DNA from: Schlesneria sp. DSM 10557
Lineage (GTDB): Bacteria > Planctomycetota > Planctomycetia > Planctomycetales > Planctomycetaceae
DNA length: 64,000 bases
Direction of reading: 5' to 3'
NCBI RefSeq assembly: GCF_041860085.1
Contig: NZ_CP124747.1
Coordinates: forward strand, 3,038,001 to 3,102,000
Shown: positions 1 to 8,208 of the stretch, piece by piece
How the letters are laid out: every line of letters starts with the position of its first letter
Position numbering within the stretch: the first letter of the stretch is position 1
Notes under the pieces: generated by a model
Databases searched by the model: none
The model's input: only the letters and a program-made list of their open reading frames with translations
What the model was told of the DNA's origin: nothing
Translations under genes and position numbers: made by a program

Positions 1-1037
1 TCGTTCGTGAACTGAACCGTGACGGACAGATCTACTTCGTTCACAATCGCATTTACAACATCGAATCGATTGCAGATCAGATCCGCAGCATCGTCCCCGA
101 AGCCAAAGTCGACATCGTTCATGGGCAGATGAGCGAAGATCCGATGGAACTGGCGATGTGGAAGTTCGTCCAGGGTGAGACTGACGTTCTCGTCGCGACC
201 ACGATCATCGAAAGTGGACTGGATATCCCGAACGCGAACACGATCTTCATTCATCAGGCCAACAACTACGGCCTCGCAGAACTGCATCAGCTACGCGGTC
301 GCGTCGGTCGATATAAGCACCGGGCTTACTGCTATCTGGTACTGGAAGAGGGAAAGACCCTGACACCTCAGGCTTCGCGAAGACTGAAAGCGATCGAAGA
401 ATTCAGCGAACTGGGGGCCGGTTTCAAAATCGCAATGCGCGATCTGGAAATCCGCGGTGCGGGAAACATTCTTGGAACCGAGCAATCCGGACACATCGCC
501 TCTGTTGGTTATGAGCTCTACTGTCAGTTGCTGGAAAACGCGGTTCGTGCAGCCAAACGACAGCCGCTGCGTGAACACCGACACGTGGAAGTGAATCTCC
601 CTGTTACCGCATTCCTTCCGTCCGAGTACATCCCCGAGGGGCGTCCCAAGATCGAGATGTACCGCAAGTTTTCGACCGTTGCGACGCTGGAACTGCTGGA
701 AGAACTGAAGACCGAACTTCGCGACCGATATGGGCCGTTGCCCGAGCCCGTAGAAAAGATGATTCAGATCCGCGAACTGCAAATCCTGGCAGTCCAGTGG
801 CAGATCGATGACATTCATCTGGAGCCGGGGTACGTCGTCTTCGGCTACCGTAATCCGAAAAAAATCGCCAAGCTGGCACGACTGAGCTTCGACCCCATCC
901 GCATCGTGGACGAACGCGAGGCCTGTCTCGTGCTGCCGCCCAAGCCACCTGAACCGGAAGAACTGCTCGGGCTTCTCAAGCGAGTCCTTCAGTCGGAACT
1001 CCCCAAGTTCGCGGACAAAGGCTACCACAGCGACTGA
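1..1037 (+). CDS. mfd: Transcription-repair coupling factor Mfd, C-terminal part (5' end outside window)
   Basis: Mfd is the ATP-dependent translocase that removes RNA polymerase stalled at DNA lesions and recruits UvrA. The frame is open from base 3, so only the C-terminal ~345 residues are present. Visible are the end of RecA-like helicase domain 2, with motif V (TTIIESGLDIPNANT) and motif VI (QLRGRVGR), then the segment around RDLEIRGAGNILG and GHIASVGYELYCQLLE that is typical of Mfd and RecG-like translocases, and the C-terminal TRCF (D7) domain containing LPSEYIPEGRPKIEMYRKF. The UvrA-binding and RNA polymerase-interaction domains would lie upstream of the window. A strong hairpin terminator follows the stop codon by about 30 bases. 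Identification is confident because TRCF and the helicase motifs occur together. Confidence 0.96.
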   Translation, partial: VRELNRDGQIYFVHNRIYNIESIADQIRSIVPEAKVDIVHGQMSEDPMELAMWKFVQGETDVLVATTIIESGLDIPNANTIFIHQANNYGLAELHQLRGRVGRYKHRAYCYLVLEEGKTLTPQASRRLKAIEEFSELGAGFKIAMRDLEIRGAGNILGTEQSGHIASVGYELYCQLLENAVRAAKRQPLREHRHVEVNLPVTAFLPSEYIPEGRPKIEMYRKFSTVATLELLEELKTELRDRYGPLPEPVEKMIQIRELQILAVQWQIDDIHLEPGYVVFGYRNPKKIAKLARLSFDPIRIVDEREACLVLPPKPPEPEELLGLLKRVLQSELPKFADKGYHSD

Positions 1038-1062
1038 TCCCTGGACGAACAGCCACGCACGA

Positions 1063-2727
1063 CTAATCGAGACTTTCCAGGTCGTAGACCTGGAAAGTCT
1101 CGTTTTTGTAGGCGGGGGTCAGTTCCATCGGCCCCAGTCGGTCCGTCAGCAGGTGCGTCGCACCGGTCCGGGCTCGCAGATCCTTGAGTTCTGTGTTCGA
1201 GTACAGTCCATCCGCGTAGTTTTCTTCAAACCACTTCTGCAGGAAGTTCAGCCGGCGATTCCACTCGACGATCCCCGCGGCATCCTGTGGACAGTCCTTG
1301 AACGAAACATATTCCGCGCGACGTGCAAACCACTTGAATGCCCATCCGTTACTGGGCGATAGAACCAACGCCTCCTGCCTGAGATGGGTGTCGATCCAGC
1401 CACAGGCATCCAGCCAGTCGTGGCGATTCTCGCGCGAGTAGCGGTTCTGGTCCGTCCGGGAATGGGCCAGCAAGGCGGCTCCCAGAAAGCAAACCAGCAG
1501 CAGCCACTGCGGTTTCCAGATCAGACACGCAAGACCGGGTGAGCGTGGTGCCACCAGCAGAGTTCGTTCAAGCACACTGACCAGACTGATGCTGAAAGCA
1601 ACGGGCAACAACACGTCTGCCAGCCGAAAGGGATAGAATTTCAGCAGGTTCATTCGTTCGGCAAAGTACGGCATCAGTTTCGCCGGACGAGGTCCCCAGC
1701 CGATCAGAATGCCGACGAACGCGAAGACGACCGCCCACAGCACGATTCCATCCAGGCGGATTTTCGCCAAGGTACGCCCACCCCACGCCAGGCTGCAGCC
1801 CCAAAGAATCAGCAGAATTGCGTAGCCCACATACGACTGGGCGGAAAACATCATCGGATCAAGATGATGGGCGAGGCGGAAATAGACCTGCAGGTAAGTC
1901 CCGGCGTAACGCGTCTGGGCCGGTACCGTTTCGGTCAACAAACGGAAGACCGGGATCAGTCCCGGTAGCGAGACAACCGTGAAGATGGCTACTGCAATCC
2001 ACGCCTGACGGGCTGAGTGGCCCGTCCCCGCCGAGGCCTGCGGATTTCCCATTTCCGCCGCAGCGGCATCTTGCCGCTGATAAAGCAAGCTGGACGTGAA
2101 TGACCGGCGGTACCGGCGGGAATCCATCACGATACTGACGATGCGACTCAACGCATGCGCCAGAACACCCCAGACACCGACGACAGGATGAAAACTGATC
2201 GCCAGGCCCGCCCAGAGAGCCGCGCGTCGAGGTCGCTGCTGAAGCGTCTCAGCAAAGGCCAGCAGCAGGAACCCATAGCAGGGAACTTTTCCCTCTACGC
2301 CGCCGACAAGCCACTCACCCGAAAAATTGCCGATCGAGGCCAGAGTCAGATAGACACAGGCGACCCATAGACAGGACCACTGCGAGCAGAAGATTTGCGA
2401 GAGGCTTCGCGTCCAGCCCAGGGCGAGCAGAAAATAGACGATGCCCCGCCCCGCCCACGCCGCCTGATCCAGCGAGAGAACCTGGGTCAATGCCCCGATC
2501 GTCGCATAGAACACCGTATGAGCATTCGGAGAGGTTAGAAAGAAATCCGGTGCACACCAGTCGGGCTGCCAGTAATGCAGTGATTTGCAAAGATAATGAG
2601 GCTCGTTCGCGCCGGGAACCGGCGCGGCCAGAGCGCTATAAAGAAGAAATGTTGCCCATACTGCGATGAGTACGGGCCACATTGGTTTTTTGTGCGCTAC
2701 ACTCATGACTGGCGGGCAATCAGACAT
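1063..2727 (-). CDS. Polytopic membrane protein of unknown function
   Basis: A 554-residue protein with an N-terminal membrane segment (about residues 15-35) and many further hydrophobic helices through to about residue 430, then a soluble C-terminal domain of about 120 residues containing DWLDACGWIDTHLRQEALVLSPSNGWAFKWFARR. This plan (many membrane segments plus a C-terminal soluble domain) recalls GT-C-like membrane glycosyltransferases and the related uncharacterised planctomycete proteins, but I see no diagnostic catalytic motif. An Ala-rich loop near residues 215-235 is encoded by a palindromic repeat at 2061-2079. A second ATG at 2706 could be the real start; neither start has a clear ribosome-binding site. 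Function unknown. Confidence 0.8.
   Translation of the reverse strand: MSDCPPVMSVAHKKPMWPVLIAVWATFLLYSALAAPVPGANEPHYLCKSLHYWQPDWCAPDFFLTSPNAHTVFYATIGALTQVLSLDQAAWAGRGIVYFLLALGWTRSLSQIFCSQWSCLWVACVYLTLASIGNFSGEWLVGGVEGKVPCYGFLLLAFAETLQQRPRRAALWAGLAISFHPVVGVWGVLAHALSRIVSIVMDSRRYRRSFTSSLLYQRQDAAAAEMGNPQASAGTGHSARQAWIAVAIFTVVSLPGLIPVFRLLTETVPAQTRYAGTYLQVYFRLAHHLDPMMFSAQSYVGYAILLILWGCSLAWGGRTLAKIRLDGIVLWAVVFAFVGILIGWGPRPAKLMPYFAERMNLLKFYPFRLADVLLPVAFSISLVSVLERTLLVAPRSPGLACLIWKPQWLLLVCFLGAALLAHSRTDQNRYSRENRHDWLDACGWIDTHLRQEALVLSPSNGWAFKWFARRAEYVSFKDCPQDAAGIVEWNRRLNFLQKWFEENYADGLYSNTELKDLRARTGATHLLTDRLGPMELTPAYKNETFQVYDLESLD
1068..1107 (+). terminator. Rho-independent terminator of mfd, overlapping the convergent gene
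   Basis: A perfect 16-bp inverted repeat (1068-1083 and 1087-1102, 3-base loop GTA) is followed by five T residues on the plus strand. It lies 31 bases after the mfd stop. It also forms the last codons of the convergent minus-strand gene, whose stop codon is at 1063-1065. There is no T-tract on the minus-strand side, so it should act mainly on mfd transcripts. Confidence 0.85.
2061..2079. repeat. REP-like palindrome inside the membrane-protein gene
   Basis: CAGCGGCA-TCT-TGCCGCTG: perfect 8-bp arms with a 3-base loop. It encodes part of the low-complexity QRQDAAAAE stretch in a loop of the membrane protein. It resembles short GC-rich intergenic palindromes and may be an inserted repeat; I found no second copy in this window. 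Confidence 0.55.
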
Positions 2728-2951
2728 CGGCTAAAACCCTAGGCGGGCCATTCGCCGATGATACGGCAAGACACAGGCGATGACCGCTTCACCGCTCACG
2801 AAACGCGGTGGCCGGTTGCAACGACGACAGGCAACCTGCGGAATGAGACTGATACTCGTCACCGAATCGACAGGACACAGTCGATTCAGAGGGGCGCAGA
2901 TCGCGATGGCCAGGTCTGCGGCAGAGTCCAGGACCGCATCCGCAAGCAGGA

Positions 2952-3155
2952 TTATTTCTTCTTCTTGGTAGCGGCCTTCTTCAGGGCGCTCTTCTTGGCA
3001 ACAGCCTTTTCGGCTTTTACGGCCGTCTTCTCAACCTTGGCAGCAGCGACCTTCTTGGCAGGTGCAGCCTTCTTTGTCGCTGTGCCACCGAAAATACGGT
3101 CATAGTTCTCCCAGAACTTTGGTGTTGTACCAGTACGAACAATTGGACCGCCCAT
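2952..3155 (-). CDS. Small basic protein with Lys/Ala-rich tail
   Basis: A 67-residue protein in two parts: a conserved-looking head (MGGPIVRTGTTPKFWENYDRIFGG) and a tail made almost only of Lys, Ala, Val and Glu that ends in four lysines. The tail resembles the C-terminal tails of histone H1-like bacterial proteins and could bind DNA or RNA; that is inference. Short proteins with this head plus a basic tail are, to my knowledge, common in planctomycetes, but the function is not known to me. The start is well supported: GAGGAG lies just upstream of the ATG. It appears to be a stand-alone gene. Confidence 0.8.
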   Translation of the reverse strand: MGGPIVRTGTTPKFWENYDRIFGGTATKKAAPAKKVAAAKVEKTAVKAEKAVAKKSALKKAATKKKK

Positions 3156-3308
3156 TAAATACTCCTCGTATGATGAATCAAGATTGCGGCCGGCATCCCG
3201 CGATAGGTTGATAACATTGCCGTAGAACAGTTTGCGCTATCAGACGCGCGACGATTCTTCAATCGATAGACTCGACTGTCAAGCGAACCGCGCGTTGTTC
3301 ACTTGAAA

Positions 3309-4472
3309 TTACTCAGCTCGTTCGACCGATTCCGGTGTCCCCAGCTTCAGCGGGATCGTAATCCGTCTCCCTTCGCGTACGATTGTCAGCATCACTCCAT
3401 CACCCGGTTGCTTCCCTTCGATGTACCCGAGGAAATCGTCGGCAGTCACGACTTTCTGATCATCAATGGCCACGATCAGATCTGCGGCCGATCGATCTTC
3501 GCGGTTCAATGTAAAGGGACCTCGCCGCGTCTTGGTAATCTTGGGACCACGTAATCCTGCTCGCTCGGCCGGCCCGTTGGGTCGCATCTCGGCGATCAAG
3601 AGACCCTTCTCGGTTTGATAGACTTTATCAATCCCACTTTCCGGTCGGATGACCCGCCCATTCTTGAGAAGTTGCGGAACCACTCGCGAGATCAGGCTGA
3701 CAGGAATTGCAAAACCGACTCCCGAACTTTGCCCCGATGTCGTGGCAATGGCCGTGTTGATCCCAATCAAACGTCCGTGTGAATCGAGCAAAGGCCCCCC
3801 CGAACTTCCCGGATTGATGGCCGCATCAATCTGGATGATCGATTTGATCTTCCAGTTCCCGTGGATCTGCAGAGACCGATTGAGGCTCGAGATGATTCCC
3901 GTGGTAAGCGTTCGCTCGAGACCAAAGGGATTCCCCAGGGCAAAGACCCGCATGCCGACGCGCAGGACGCGTGAATCCCCGAACTGCACGGGAAATAACT
4001 CACCTTCGATGTTCTCGATCTGGATCACGGCCAGATCATTTAGTGGGTCTGCCCCGATCATGGTTGCCGTGTAGCTGGTTCCGTCGTAAAGGGTCACATT
4101 GATTTCACGAGCCCCTGTCACGACGTGGTAGTTCGTAAGGATATGTCCTTCGTGATCGATGATCGCTCCCGAGCCTGTCCCCTCGGAGTGTTCGGTCAGT
4201 AAGAGTCGCTCGGTCTTCACCGATTTGGCGGTGATGTTAACGACGCTTCGATTGACCGCTTCGTAGACGGCAACAGAGATCGCCTCTTCAGGAGAGAAGC
4301 CATCTTCGTCGTAGATTCGCGAGGTACTCGGGCGGACTCGTTCGACAGGAGATTCAATCCGCGTTCGCCGATCTTGTGCCGTCAATACCCCGTCCACAGG
4401 CCCTTGAGTCATCCAGATTGTAAACAGACTTGCCAGCACGGCGGATAACAGACAGCCCAGAAAAAACCGCAT
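3309..4472 (-). CDS. HtrA/DegP-like periplasmic serine protease with PDZ domain
   Basis: A trypsin-like protease of the DegP/DegS (S1C) family, about 387 residues. An N-terminal signal anchor (MRFFLGCLLSAVLASLFTIW) is followed by the protease domain with catalytic His116 (ILTNYHVV), Asp146 (NDLAVI) and Ser224 (NPGSSGGPL), and one PDZ domain over about residues 270-385. One PDZ plus an uncleaved-looking anchor resembles DegS more than DegP. I chose the ATG at 4472 rather than the in-frame ATG at 4538, because it begins directly with the signal anchor and has GAGGTG upstream. Likely role: quality control or regulated proteolysis in the envelope. Confidence 0.93.
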   Translation of the reverse strand: MRFFLGCLLSAVLASLFTIWMTQGPVDGVLTAQDRRTRIESPVERVRPSTSRIYDEDGFSPEEAISVAVYEAVNRSVVNITAKSVKTERLLLTEHSEGTGSGAIIDHEGHILTNYHVVTGAREINVTLYDGTSYTATMIGADPLNDLAVIQIENIEGELFPVQFGDSRVLRVGMRVFALGNPFGLERTLTTGIISSLNRSLQIHGNWKIKSIIQIDAAINPGSSGGPLLDSHGRLIGINTAIATTSGQSSGVGFAIPVSLISRVVPQLLKNGRVIRPESGIDKVYQTEKGLLIAEMRPNGPAERAGLRGPKITKTRRGPFTLNREDRSAADLIVAIDDQKVVTADDFLGYIEGKQPGDGVMLTIVREGRRITIPLKLGTPESVERAE

Positions 4473-5051
4473 GATGCACCTCGTTGATCTGGCGAATGAC
4501 TGAAGAGACCTGCGAGTCTGTAGCCATCCCGGCGGCACACTTCAGTGCGCGCCAGCCAGCACTCTCAATACTGATGGATTGAAACATTCCGAAACTCGCC
4601 CGCCCGCCAATTTTCTCGACAGGCAATCACGGTTCGTCCTGACATCTGGTGATACCCTCGAATGAATCCACGAAGCAGACTGCCGTAACCCTGCGCCGTC
4701 CCGTTCATCACTCACCGAATCACAGGTTCCGCTTGCATCTGACCAGACGCAAACACTCCATCATGGCATCCTGTGATACTCCGTGGTGTTCTAGGAGAAA
4801 ACGGGCAACAGCGGAAGATGAAGTCACACCGGAACCGCTTCATGCGCGACCAGAACCGACTGCCGCTGGAGTTTGCCACTTACCGTTCACTCGAAAGTCC
4901 GTCGTCCAGACCAGATCTGGCTCTGGAAATTTGGGGACGGACAGAGCACTCCTCATCCCCCGCGCCGAGTTGTTACCCGTTACCCAGCGCTAAGCTGAAA
5001 ATGCGATCAGCCGATTTGAAAGTGCTCAGATGATACCCGCGGTACGGAATA
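4473..5051. other. Intergenic region, no gene seen
   Basis: About 580 bases between the HtrA-like and SolA-like genes. The small ORFs here have no protein-like composition. The stretch near 4925-4952 (TTGGGGACGGACAGAGCACT) resembles half of the REP-type repeats associated with IS200-like tyrosine transposases, but the matching arm is missing, so this is only a possible relic. Confidence 0.4.
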
Positions 5052-6209
5052 TCATCCCCTTAGCGCAGGACGCGAAGTACCGAGAAAGCCGATCGGCAGC
5101 GAGGTGGTTCCTTCGAGTGCCAGATCCGCCAACGCTTCGCCGACGACCGGACAGAATTTGAAACCATGTCCCGAGAACCCTGCCCCCACGACGACGTTCC
5201 TCCAGACCGGGTGTGTATCAATCACAAAGTGCTGATCGGGAGTCACCGTGTACAGACAGACCGAATGGCGAACCGGATCCGGCAGCGCGTCGGGGATGAA
5301 TTGCTCGACGAACGACTGGAGCCGGACCAAGTCTGAGGGATGCAGTTCGCGATCGACTGTGGCGGGATCGTCGACGGGGTCCCCTCCGGAATGTTCTGCC
5401 ACTTTGATCGTGGTTCCGTCCAGGCTGGGAAATCCATAGAACGTCCCGTGCGGCAGTTCATAGAAGTAGGTCGGGGCTCCCTGGTCTGCCGCCAGTCGGG
5501 GCTGACGAAGGGGGAACCAGCAGACAGTCTTGCGAAGCACACGCAGTGGCAAACCTGCTTGCTTGAGCAAGTCTTTTGCCCAGGCCCCCGCAGTCACGAC
5601 AAGAGATCGAGCCTGATACTGACGGCCACTCGTCCGCACCTGCACCGTGGTACCGTCCGTCGACCAATCCAGTACCGGCTCACTCTCGCGGATGAGAGCG
5701 CCGTGACGAACCGCCTCGTCAATGTGGGCTCGCACGCAATCATCGACGAGCAGCGTCCCCGCGCCTGATTCAAAGGCGACCGCGTGTTCCGGGGGAAAAA
5801 TTAATCCTGAAAATCGCCGTTGAGCCTCTTCGGGGGACAGATTCTCCAGTTGCAGTCGATGGAGTTCCGCCGATTGCCGAGCCCCGCGGATCGTCTCTCC
5901 TTCAGGGGGGCCTGATAACACGAGCCCCGTCGGCAGCAAGAGCTTTCGTCCCGTAGCGGACTCTAACTGGCTCCACAGGTCATAGGCCCGATGCAGCAGG
6001 GGAACATAGTCGGGATGTTCGAAGTAAGCTTTCCGGATAATCCGCGATTCGCCGTGCGAGCTACCGCGATTATGGCAGAGCGGATACTGCTCCAGTCCCA
6101 GTACTCGGACACCACGGCGCGCCAGTTCAAGACACGCGGCCGAACCCATTCCTCCGACGCCCAGCACGATGGCATCGAACATCCGGTCATCGTCAGTTGG
6201 CGATTGCAT
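5052..6209 (-). CDS. FAD-dependent amine oxidase, SolA / monomeric sarcosine oxidase type
   Basis: A member of the DAO family related to N-methyl-L-tryptophan oxidase and monomeric sarcosine oxidase, which oxidise N-methyl amino acids to formaldehyde, the free amino acid and H2O2 using covalent FAD. Visible are the Rossmann dinucleotide motif VLGVGGMGSAACLELARRG near the N-terminus, the RGSSHGESRIIR segment typical of this family, and VVVGAGFSGHGFKFCPVVGEALADLA near the C-terminus. Candidate flavin-attachment cysteines are in VRHSVCLYT. The start is uncertain: ATGs at 6227, 6209 and 6182 all precede the Rossmann strand; the longer frame to 6443 looks like read-through of the upstream region. 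Substrate unknown. Confidence 0.9.
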   Translation of the reverse strand: MQSPTDDDRMFDAIVLGVGGMGSAACLELARRGVRVLGLEQYPLCHNRGSSHGESRIIRKAYFEHPDYVPLLHRAYDLWSQLESATGRKLLLPTGLVLSGPPEGETIRGARQSAELHRLQLENLSPEEAQRRFSGLIFPPEHAVAFESGAGTLLVDDCVRAHIDEAVRHGALIRESEPVLDWSTDGTTVQVRTSGRQYQARSLVVTAGAWAKDLLKQAGLPLRVLRKTVCWFPLRQPRLAADQGAPTYFYELPHGTFYGFPSLDGTTIKVAEHSGGDPVDDPATVDRELHPSDLVRLQSFVEQFIPDALPDPVRHSVCLYTVTPDQHFVIDTHPVWRNVVVGAGFSGHGFKFCPVVGEALADLALEGTTSLPIGFLGTSRPALRG

Positions 6210-6549
6210 AGGCGATCTCGTTCTCATCCGCTGCTCTAACACTGCATCGTCAAGCAGTGTCTCACGAAACTCAACTGGTGGGAAGTTCACCGCGGCTGCT
6301 ACCGGATGCTGATGGTCAGCAGGATCAGGGATCCAGTCGCGGCGGCCCCGCTTGACGCCCTGAGGAACGTCGAGCGGGTGGAGCAATCCACTTCCAGCAA
6401 TTTCGGGAAGCCACCGCATGAGTCCGCCGGAGTGACCTTGCACGGTTCAACCGAAGTTGGTTCGATCGATGCCACAACTTCAGTCCCACACCCTAAACAT
6501 GTTTTCATCGAAGTCTGTTGTCGATTTCACAACTCTCGGAGAATGGGGC
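6210..6549. other. Divergent intergenic region
   Basis: About 340 bases between the SolA-like gene (minus) and a small membrane-protein gene (plus). It should contain promoters for both genes, but I cannot point to clear boxes. Both neighbouring frames extend into it without convincing upstream starts. Confidence 0.4.
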
Positions 6550-7026
6550 ATGGGCGACTACTTCCAGTACCGGCGTCGGAGGATCGGCATCCCGGTCCTG
6601 TTCGTGACTTGCCTGATGGCCGGGGCTCTGGTCGATAGTTATCTTCGCTTTCGACTGATTCAGGTTTACGAAAACCCGCGTGAATTTGTTTACTGGTCAC
6701 TCTTGTCACAACGAGGCAAACTGACGCTGACAAGGCATGCGACAGGAGTCTGGTTCGGCATTCCGATTCAGTTCCATCGAACGGGTCGTCTGAAGAATTG
6801 CGAAGACTTCGATGGGATTCCCTACTGGTATATCGTGTCTCCTCTTACCGTGCTCTCCGCCTGCCTGCTGCTAACTCGTCCAACCTCATTCAGAAAGAGA
6901 ACGCCGACTCCGAACAGCCGCAACCGGCTGATGAGGACGCCCGTTTTTCGGCATGCGCCCTTCACCGCCCCCCTGAACGTGTTGTCGATGGAAAGAAGAC
7001 CAGATACTTCTCTCTCGTGTCCCTGA
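6550..7026 (+). CDS. Small hypothetical membrane protein
   Basis: A protein of about 158 residues with two hydrophobic helices: one near the N-terminus (IGIPVLFVTCLMAGALVDSYL) and one following IPYWYIVSPLTVLSACLLL. The middle carries SQRGKLTLTRHATGVWFGIP, which looks like a beta-rich extracytoplasmic segment. The region after about residue 115 is Pro/Arg-rich and probably disordered. I recognise the general plan (two helices flanking a short beta domain) from planctomycete genomes but know no function. The start at 6550 has GGAGA upstream; ATGs at 6457 and 6499 are alternatives in the same frame. Confidence 0.65.
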   Translation: MGDYFQYRRRRIGIPVLFVTCLMAGALVDSYLRFRLIQVYENPREFVYWSLLSQRGKLTLTRHATGVWFGIPIQFHRTGRLKNCEDFDGIPYWYIVSPLTVLSACLLLTRPTSFRKRTPTPNSRNRLMRTPVFRHAPFTAPLNVLSMERRPDTSLSCP

Positions 7027-7042
7027 TTGCCAGGCGACCGCA

Positions 7043-8002
7043 CTACGGACGCGGACCGAGTTCCGGAAAGAAACTTCCTCCAGCATGTTGTGCAGCGACA
7101 TCTCCCAGCAAGTCGCGCCACATCCGGTACGGGTCGCCGAACACGTCTTGCCCCAACTCAAGATCCGCGATCGAGGCGGCGAGTTGTCTGATTCCATCCG
7201 GGATCGTAAACGCATTCTCGAGGTACAGCAGCCGAACACCCACAGCCTCGCGCCCCATCACCTCCATGCCCGCCGCAATCTCGATGCTGTCGCGCCGCGC
7301 AAATCCGACACCACACACGCCGATCAGACAGTGGTCCCATTCCTGACGAGTGCTTTCTTCCGCAAAACGGCGCAGTCCCGTGACAACCGATTCGTAGACC
7401 GCTTCGCCGACGGCGGTGACGACCTGATCAAGATCAGGCTTAACCCGGTTCATGGCGGTCGAAAAAATGTCGGCACTCACCGGCTGACCTGCGACCCAGC
7501 CTTCAGCCAGTCCACGCAGCGTCTGCATCACGGCCGATGCCGCAGGAACGATGGCTGCAGGAAGTGTTTGAGGGATCATCATCTCGGCCGCCTTGACTGA
7601 CTGGGCCAGGAGTGCGGCATCGGACTCGGCCGACTTCCGATCACGTGAGCGAACCAGCCGGGCCGCCGTCGCCTGGGCTGCAATGACGGCGTGCATCAGG
7701 CCTTTGACATCACGAAGCCACGCAGGAGGTGCATACGAACGTACGGGAACACCAAACTCCACGCGCCAGATCTCACCCGTCCCGATCAAGGTGAGCCCAG
7801 CCAGCGGCGTGGAGGGCATGAGCTCGTCTCGATTTTTGCGATACAGATCGCGAAATGTCATATTCAGGCGATCTGCGGGAGTAGCTGGCTCCTGGGCTCC
7901 TCCGGGGGCGCCGTTCGCTGCTTCAGGGTCCAGCGCCGCCGCGGCCGCAACGACACCACCTGCATTGAGTACGAACATTCGACGATCCATCTGGGACATC
8001 AT
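7043..8002 (-). CDS. Exported protein of unknown function with Tat-like signal
   Basis: A 319-residue protein beginning with a Tat-like signal (MDRRMFVLNAGGVVAAAAA). The mature part is mostly alpha-helical with Ala/Val-rich segments; it includes a WRVEFGVPVRSY strand and a CLIGVCGVGFARRDSIEIAAG stretch with two cysteines. I cannot assign a family. The ATG at 8002 is preferred over the frame's earlier start because GGAGTGG precedes it and the signal peptide starts immediately. Nothing in the neighbourhood suggests a pathway. Confidence 0.75.
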   Translation of the reverse strand: MMSQMDRRMFVLNAGGVVAAAAALDPEAANGAPGGAQEPATPADRLNMTFRDLYRKNRDELMPSTPLAGLTLIGTGEIWRVEFGVPVRSYAPPAWLRDVKGLMHAVIAAQATAARLVRSRDRKSAESDAALLAQSVKAAEMMIPQTLPAAIVPAASAVMQTLRGLAEGWVAGQPVSADIFSTAMNRVKPDLDQVVTAVGEAVYESVVTGLRRFAEESTRQEWDHCLIGVCGVGFARRDSIEIAAGMEVMGREAVGVRLLYLENAFTIPDGIRQLAASIADLELGQDVFGDPYRMWRDLLGDVAAQHAGGSFFPELGPRP

Positions 8003-8208
8003 GATACCACTCCGCAAAAGGAACGAATTCGATCTGCGGAGTGTAACCCTCCGGTGTTTCACGAGTGAACCACTCTGCAGGATTTATCTGGGCGAAACCG
8101 CCTGTCTGCTCTCGGCCTGCCAGACTCTCCTCCCGTGAAGAACAAGCTCTGGTCTAGAAGACTCAAGCCAGCCTGGGGGAAGTGGACCGAGCGGACCACG
8201 GGCGTCGT

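Noticed and set aside
291-1028. A 245-codon minus-strand frame within mfd
   Set aside because: Mirror of the mfd coding frame, with no family features or ribosome-binding site.
4925-4952. Half of a REP-type repeat linked to IS200-like transposases
   Set aside because: The complementary arm is absent, so it could be coincidence; kept only as a note in the intergenic entry.
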